A stretch of DNA of 64,000 nt from Pyrus communis. Lineage: Eukaryota > Streptophyta > Magnoliopsida > Rosales > Rosaceae. The notes under the pieces are model-generated. The model had not been told where the DNA came from. It was given only the letters and a program-made list of their open reading frames with translations, and did no database searches. The stretch spans positions 18,456,317 to 18,520,316 of the forward strand of contig NC_084806.1 of NCBI RefSeq assembly GCF_963583255.1, in the 5' to 3' direction. This document shows, piece after piece, positions 57,803 through 64,000 of the stretch; the stretch's first letter is position 1; each line of letters begins with the position of its first letter. The translations under genes and the position numbers were made by a program.

Positions 57803-60578
57803 TCAAGCTTCACTAAGGCCAACGGCATAGAGGGGTACATCCTCCACGACATGCTTCTCAAAATACTCATAGTAAGGCTTCAAACGATGTCCATTCACTT
57901 TGAATTCATGTCCTGTCTTTAAACTTTGAATTTGGACTGCACCATAAGGAAAAACATTAGTAACAACAAAAGGACCAACCCATTTAGAACGCAACTTACC
58001 TGGAAACAAGCGAAGGTGGGATTTGAAAAGCAACACATTTTACCTTACAGAGAACGTCTTACTACGAATCATCTTGTCATGGAATGCCTTTGTTTTCTCC
58101 TTGTAAATATGAGCGTTCTCATAAGCCTAATTCCGAATCTCCTCAAGCTCATTCAATTAAAGTTTCCTATGAAGACCAGCCACATCTATGTCCATATTGA
58201 ACATCTTGACTGCCCAATGCGCTCTGTGCTCCAACTCAATCGGAAGATGGCACGGTTTCCCATAGATGAGCCAAAATGGAGACATCCCAATTGGTGTTTT
58301 GTAGGTTGTACGATACATCCATAGTGCATCATTCAAGCGCAAGCTCCAATCTTTCTGAGTTGGCCCAACTGTCTTCTCCAAAATCTGCTTGATTTCTCTA
58401 TTAGAAACCTCGGCTTGACCACTTGTTTGAGGATGATAAGGTGTTGAAACCTTATGCGTGACGTTATACTTCTTGAGCAATGCCTCAATGGTTCGATTGC
58501 AGAAATGGGAACCCCCATCATTATAAGTACTCTTGGCATTCCAAATCTGGCAAATATGTTAGTTTTGGCAAAATCTGCAACCACTTTGGAATCATTAGTA
58601 CGCGTGGCTTTTGCTTCCACCCATTTCGATACATAATCAACCGCAAGTAAAATATAATTGAAACCATGAGATGAAAGAAAAGAACCCATGAAATCGATAC
58701 CCTAAACATCAAAAATTTTGACAGAATAGATTGGGGCCTGTGGCATTTGGTTTCTTGGACCTATATTCCTTGTTCTTTGACAACAATCACAGGTTATGCA
58801 AAAAGTTCTAGCATCCTTAAATATAGTAGGCCAATAAAATCCACATTCTAGAACTTTAAGTGTTGTTCTTTGAGTGCCAAAATGACCCCCACATGCATAA
58901 GTGTAACAGAAAGTTAAAATTGAATTAAACTCCGATTCATGCACACACCTACGAAGAATCTGATCAGGGCAATATTTCCACAAGTATGGGTCATCCCACA
59001 CATAAAACCGTGCATCCTTTTTAAGCTTATCACGTTGGTGCTTGTTTAGGGTGTTTGGAACTTGTTTAGACACTAAATAATTCACTAAATCGGCATACCA
59101 TGGCTCACTTACCTTAATGGACAACAGCTGCTCATCTGGGAATGCTTCTAAGATGGGTAATGGCTCCTCGTCGTATACTAAACGACTTAAGTGGTCAGCC
59201 ACCACGTTCTTACTTCCTTTCTTGTCCCAGATTTCTATATCGAACTCTTGGAGAAGAAGCATCCAACGAATAAGCCTTGGTTTCCAACGAATAAGCCTTG
59301 GTTTGGCCTCTTTCTTTGTGAGTAAATATTTCAAAGCTGTATGATCATAATAAATGATGACTTTAGTTCCAAGTAAATAAGAACGAAACTTATTTAAAGC
59401 AAACAAAACATCAATGAGTTCTTTTTCAGTGGTGGAGTAGTTCAATTGAGCGTCATTCAAGGTCCAGGAAGTGTAATAGATGACATGCGGCTGCTTGTCC
59501 TTCCTTTGTCCCAAAACAGCCCCTAATGCATAATCTGAGGCATCGCACATAAGCTCAAAAGGAAGACTCCAATATGGTAGAACTATGATGGGTGCCGAAG
59601 TGAGCATCTCCTTGAGGTGATTGAAGGCCTTCTCACATTCTTCATCGAACACAAATGGCACATCCTTTTGTAGGAGTCGGTATAGGGGTGTAGAGATCTT
59701 CGAGAAATCTTTGATAAAACGTCTATAGAATCTTGCATGTCCAAGGAAAGAACGAACCTCTCTCACCGAAGTGAGAGAGGGTAAGTAGCGTATAAGATCT
59801 ATTTTCGATTTATCAACTTTAATTCCTTTTTCTAACACTATATGACCTAGAACTATGCCTTGTTTTACCATGAAATGACATTTTTCCCAATTTAAAACAA
59901 GGTTGGTTTCAATGCATCGTTTCAAGATTAATGTGAGATTAGCTAAGCAATCATCAAACGAATCACCAAAAACACTAAAACCATCCATGAAAACTTCAAT
60001 AATCTTTTCAACAAAATCTGAAAAGATACTTACCATGCATCTTTGAAAGGTGGCTGGTGCATTACATAACCAAATGGTATTCGACGATAAGCAAAAGTAC
60101 CAAACGGACAAGTAAAAGTAGTATTTTCGTGATCATCTAGAGCTATAACAATCTGATTATATCCCAAATAACCATCAAGAAGGCAATAAAAAGAATGACC
60201 GGCTAACCTTTCAAGCATTTGATCAATGAACGGCAAAGGGAAGTGATATTTCCTTGTGGTGGCGTTAAGCTTCCTATAATCAATGCAAACCCTCCAACCT
60301 GTTTGGCTATGAATGGGCACAAGTTCATTCTTTGCATTCTTCACCACAGTGACTCCAAATTTCTTTGGAACTACTTGAACTGGTGAAACCCATTGACTAT
60401 CCGAAATTGGATAAATCACTCCACAATCAAGAAGTTTGATAATCTCTTTTTTTCACAACTTCCATCATTGGAGCGTTGAGTTGACATTGAGCCTCTCGAG
60501 TTGGTTTAGCCCCCTCCTCTAGAAGTATGCGATGCATGCATGTTGTAGGACTTATCCCCTTAATATCGGCTAAAGTCT
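57803..60578 (-). pseudogene. Athila pol remnant: reverse transcriptase, RNase H, integrase
   Basis: 60419-60030 carries the N-terminal reverse transcriptase (WRVCIDYRKLNATTRKYHFP, LDGYLGYNQI). 60111-58702, in another frame, carries the rest of reverse transcriptase and RNase H ([10 protein letters not shown] onward, [27 protein letters not shown]) and the integrase zinc region ([11 protein letters not shown]). 58689-58333 and 58480-58157 carry the integrase core ([31 protein letters not shown]). 58036-57803 is the C-terminal tail ([20 protein letters not shown]). Breaks: stops at about 60577 and 58702; frame changes near 60450 (a run of seven A on the coding strand), near 60070 (PFG/CNAP junction) and near 58523. 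The first two frame changes cancel each other. Not functional. Confidence 0.88.
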
Positions 60579-63150
60579 ATCCAATGGCTGTTTTGTACTC
60601 TTGCAACACCCGAACTAGTTTTTCCTCTTCCACTGCCGTGAGTGATGAAGAGATTATGACGAGTAAAGTCTCTTTATCTCCCAAGAAGACATACTTCAAA
60701 TGATTTGGTAATGGTTTGAGCTCGAGGGAGGGTGCCTGAATCACTGTGGGTACCAACTTATGAGTAGAAACGGGAATTGGAATTGGGATTGAAGGCTTAC
60801 CAACATGTTGTGGCAATGATTCAAGGGAAGCCACCATCTCGGCCACTTCTTTACAATTGGGCACGGCAAGGAGATCCTCATTCCTGCCGTGAGTGTGCAT
60901 AAGTCTCATTCCTTTTGTAATGGTTGTTTCAAGGGCATCCCCATTTAGGTCTTCAAGGTATTCTTGCGCCAACAAATCGAATACATCAATAGATAAACAA
61001 GAATGATCATCTTTAGGATACCTTATCGCTTCAGAAATGTTAAAATCAATAATCTCGCCATCAAATTCCATTGTTAACGTCCTTTTGAACACATCTATCT
61101 TGGTGCGGGTTGTTTTCATGAAAGGTCTCCCAAGTAGGATCGGCAATGGTGTAGAATGGGCCGAATCTTCCATGTCAAGCACATAAAAATCTGCTGGAAA
61201 TATCAAGTGGTTAACCTGCATCAAAACATCTTCCAAAACTCATTTCGGATATGCATTAGAACGATCAGCTAATTGAATAATAACACCATCCTTTTCAAGC
61301 TCTCCTTGGTTCATAGATGCATAGATAGAGTAAGGTATGACATTAATGGAAGCACCTAAATCTAGCATAACATGTTCAAACTTAGTATTGCCAATAACAC
61401 AAGGGATTGTGAAACTACCTGGATCTTTGCATTTAGGAGGCAGTTTCCTTTGTAAAACTGCTGAAACATTCTCACTTACCCATACCACTTCCTTGTTCGA
61501 AATCATTTTCCTTGCTATGCAAAGCTATTTCATAAATTTGGCATACTTTGGAACTTGCTTGATTGCATCAAGGAGTGAGATATTGACTTGTACTTTCCTG
61601 AAGGTTTCTAGAATGTCTTTTTCATTCTCTTCTTTCTTAGATTGCTTGGACCTGCTAGGAAAAGGCACATTTGGTGGAATAGGGTTAGAAAGAATTGAAT
61701 TTGAACCCACCTTACTTGAGTTGGACGACTTAGGGTCTTTAGGTGGTTGTGGTAATGGTGGTTTTACCCTTGCCGTGGCGTTGGCATCCTCTTCTTCCTC
61801 GAGCAGCAGCTTTTCGTCCTTATTTTGACTTGATTTGGACGTTTGTGGGTTGGTTCCAACCTCCTTGCTACTTCTCAACGTGACAACCTTAATAGTTTCA
61901 AAACCTCCATTCGGATTTACAACGGTTGAACTAGGTAGTTTGCCTTGTTCCCTAAATTGTCCCATGAATTCCGCCATCTACCCCATTTGATTCTTCAATT
62001 CGCCCATCTCCTTGGCTTGGTTTTGTAAGCCCTGCGTCAAAGAAGTTAGTACTTGAAATTTTTTATCATTATCCAATGACGAACCTGAATTTGTTTGGGT
62101 AGATTGTGGTGGTGCGAATGGCCTTTGATAGAGTCCCAAAGGTGGTTGTCTATATCCGCCTTGTTGATGAGTTTGTTGAGGTTCCCTCCACTTCATATTT
62201 AGATGATCTCTCTAGGCCGTATTGTAGGTGTTAGAGAATGGGTCATGCCTCGGTTGATTTTGGCCTTGATATCCTATGGTATTAGCACTTTGCCATCCTC
62301 CATTCTCTATCAATTGAGGACATTGATCATTGGAATATCCTTGTATAATGCACATACCATAAACATTTGCTCCTTGTACTTTGGATCCATCAATAACCTG
62401 TGATAGAAGAATAGAAAGATTAGGCATTTGAGATTGAAGTTCAGAAATTGCACTTACCTCATTCACTTGGGTTTGCCATGGGGGTTCCCTTTATCCAACT
62501 CCTTCGTATTGTTGTGCATTCAAGGCTCGATTGGCTATTAGGATCTTGGCAACAACTGGGGTTTTGTCAACCAAAGCACCACCTGTCGAAGCATCAAGCA
62601 TTTGTCTTTCAATTGGAAGAAGTCATTCATAGAAATATTGAATTAGAAGCTCTTCCTTCATTTGATGTTGTGGACAAGATGCAACTAAGGTCTTGAAACA
62701 CTCATAATACGCTGGAAAAGATTCTCCTTGGCCTTGTTGAATTCCACTAATTCTCTTCCTCAAAAGAATGACTCTTGAAGTTGGGAAGAATTTCTCTAAG
62801 AATGCTTTCTTCATACTTTCCCAATAAGTAACGGTTCCAGGTGCTAATTCAAAGAGACAATCCTTTGCCTTTTCCAAAAGAGAGAATGGAAAGGCTTTCA
62901 TCTTCAGAATATTGCCATCCACATTGATTGGTGTCATGCTCGAACATACCACTTCGAATTCCTTCAAATGCTTGTTCGGATCTTCCATGGAAAACCCATG
63001 GTATTTGGGAATATAATGCAGTAAACTGGACTTCAATTCTAACTCATCGGTCTTGCCTTGAGCTGCCCTAGGGTATTGAATGCAAATAGGCATGGCATTG
63101 TCCAATCCCGAGGCTGAAAGTTCCTTGATTGTTCGATTGTCCGCTGCCAT
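60577..63150 (-). pseudogene. Athila gag and protease remnant
   Basis: Gag begins with MAADNRTIKELSASGLDNAM and contains HLKEFEVVCSSM, FPFSLLEKAKDCLFELAPGT and EKFFPTSR, typical of the plant retrotransposon gag family. Stops follow FYE (62623), GVG (about 62480), NTA (62212) and QMG (61978), all without frame change down to protease. The zinc-knuckle region (about 62370-62320) keeps only parts of its Cys pattern. Protease carries LDLGASINVIPYSIY (about 61360-61320), with the catalytic Asp-Leu-Gly-Ala in place of the common Asp-Thr/Ser-Gly. A Lys/Glu-rich, Pro-rich linker lies between gag and protease. Confidence 0.85.
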
Positions 63151-63416
63151 GTCTTATTCTTCCTCATCCACCTCTTCTTCTTCTTCTTCAATTTCGGATT
63201 CAGAGCTAGAACTAGGAGGATTGGGTTCTGGTTGCTTCCTCTTCCTTCTCAAAGTTCATTCAAAATCGTTGTCAAACTCCAATATATGTGCACGAACAAG
63301 TTGAGAACGTCGAGTCATAAACTAGTACCTAAAACAAAGAAAACAAAACAAAACAAAATCAGAAACACAAGAAAAACAGAAAACTGAAACAAAGGGGAGA
63401 TTAGCAATTTTGCTAA

Positions 63417-63434
63417 TCCCCGGCAACGGCGCCA
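63417..63434 (-). other. Primer-binding site, tRNA-Asp type
   Basis: The plus strand reads TCCCCGGCAACGGCGCCA, the last 18 bases of plant tRNA-Asp including CCA, so the element strand is exactly complementary to it. It lies five bases from the LTR at 63440. An intact 18/18 site beside a wrecked coding region is worth noting. Confidence 0.9.
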
Positions 63435-63439
63435 AAATT

Positions 63440-64000
63440 TGATGTTATATTTTTTAACACACAAATTAAACTCTCTTTTTGATAGTTGTAATATGTGAAA
63501 GTAGGGATCGTTCTAGGCCAGGGATTAGAAGGGATGCTAATCTACACTAATTTAACTCAAAAACAGACTCAAACAACTCAAAACAAACTAAACTGACTCA
63601 AATAACGCAAAACTAAGTGAAATTGACTCAAAACATGAACTAGAGAGAAGTTCGGACGAAAATTAAACTAAAAAGACTCATAATACTAAATGGGGGTTGT
63701 TTTGACGAATTTTAACTAAAACTAAGTAGGTTGCAGAAACAAACTAAAGGTTGCACGAAATTCAGTGAATTAAAGGGTGAAAGGCTAGCTAGAGGGTCAT
63801 TTTCCACACATGACACATATGCATACAAATCGATTTCTAGTTATTATTCCTATAAACCATGAATGACAATGCCCCAAGTTAACCATGAACTGCACAAATT
63901 AACTCTCAGATTTTCCTAATTTCATTGAATTGGACTTAGTGACGCAATCAAATTATTCTTATCAAGTTCCCTATATGAACTGCATGATAGAGATACATAT
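63440..64000 (-). repeat. 5' LTR of the Athila element (partial)
   Basis: Begins TGATGTTATATTTTTTAACA and continues to the window edge, parallel to 54105 onward. By comparison with the 1742-bp 3' LTR it should end about 1.2 kb outside the window. Confidence 0.88.

Larger units (their letters stand above)
54105..64000 (-). mobile_element. Athila-type Ty3/gypsy retrotransposon, runs off the window
   Basis: 3' LTR at 54105-55846 (1742 bp; element-strand start TGATAGGAGCATATTTATGC). The 5' LTR begins at 63440 and continues beyond 64000. The primer-binding site at 63417-63434 equals the 3' end of tRNA-Asp, typical of Athila. Gag, protease, reverse transcriptase, RNase H and integrase occur in Ty3/gypsy order on the minus strand (63150 to 57803), all broken by stops and frameshifts. 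Athila elements often carry an env-like frame after integrase; here 55863-57800 holds no such frame. The left flanking 5-mer is TAATC (54100-54104); the right one is outside the window. The LTRs look very similar where both are visible. Confidence 0.9.

Noticed and set aside
63417..63434. tRNA-Asp gene fragment
   Set aside because: Only the last 18 bases including CCA, directly beside an LTR: a primer-binding site, and plant tRNA genes do not encode CCA.

Overview
This is a nuclear plant (eudicot) window. It has AT-rich introns with GT..AG splicing, a PIN auxin carrier, Ty3/gypsy and Ty1/copia LTR retrotransposons, hAT and CACTA DNA transposons, MITEs and tRNA-derived SINEs. The repeat families look like those of Rosaceae such as apple or pear, but that assignment is inference and nothing here proves it.

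Four host genes can be supported. (1) 195-4880, + strand: a complete six-exon PIN2-type auxin efflux carrier (647 aa). (2) 16119-20698, - strand: a seven-exon nucleotide-sugar/triose-phosphate-translocator family membrane transporter (377 aa). (3) and (4) 44680-45219 (-) and 47899-48429 (+): two intronless genes for the OSTC/DC2-type subunit of oligosaccharyltransferase. They are head to head and sit in the arms of an inverted segmental duplication of about 2-3.4 kb. All four reading frames are intact. They act in unrelated processes (auxin transport, sugar-nucleotide transport, N-glycosylation), so their proximity need not mean anything functional.

Nearly everything else is transposon sequence, much of it nested. 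7165-9753 and 37744-40676 are two copies of a non-autonomous hAT-like element with a tandem array of ~337-346 bp units inside; the second has a perfect 8-bp target duplication. 9760-11602 is a 5'-truncated solo-type LTR. 12570-13240 is an RNase H-like retroelement fragment. 13503-15303 is a giant foldback palindrome. 22335-37634 is a three-level nest: a coding-free LTR element (LARD-like), with a 741-bp hAT-like MITE in one LTR, and a Tekay/Del-type chromovirus of 8.2 kb inside the MITE. Each level has target-site duplications, and the element's other LTR preserves the empty site. 40900-41985 is a copia relic. 51229-64000 is a second nest: CACTA ends and gene fragments, a copia 3' end inserted in CACTA sequence, and an Athila-type element (- strand, tRNA-Asp primer site) inserted in the copia. 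The Athila element runs off the right edge.

The best candidates for something new are the hAT-like elements that package satellite-like arrays, the two nests that can be ordered in time, the chromovirus gag-pol with ten in-frame stops and no visible frameshift, the repeated polypurine-tract-like motifs in the Athila element, and the separate promoters of the two OSTC copies, one of them apparently supplied by a MITE. I see no CRISPR array, operon or tRNA/rRNA gene. Splice sites, repeat borders and identities were worked out by hand.
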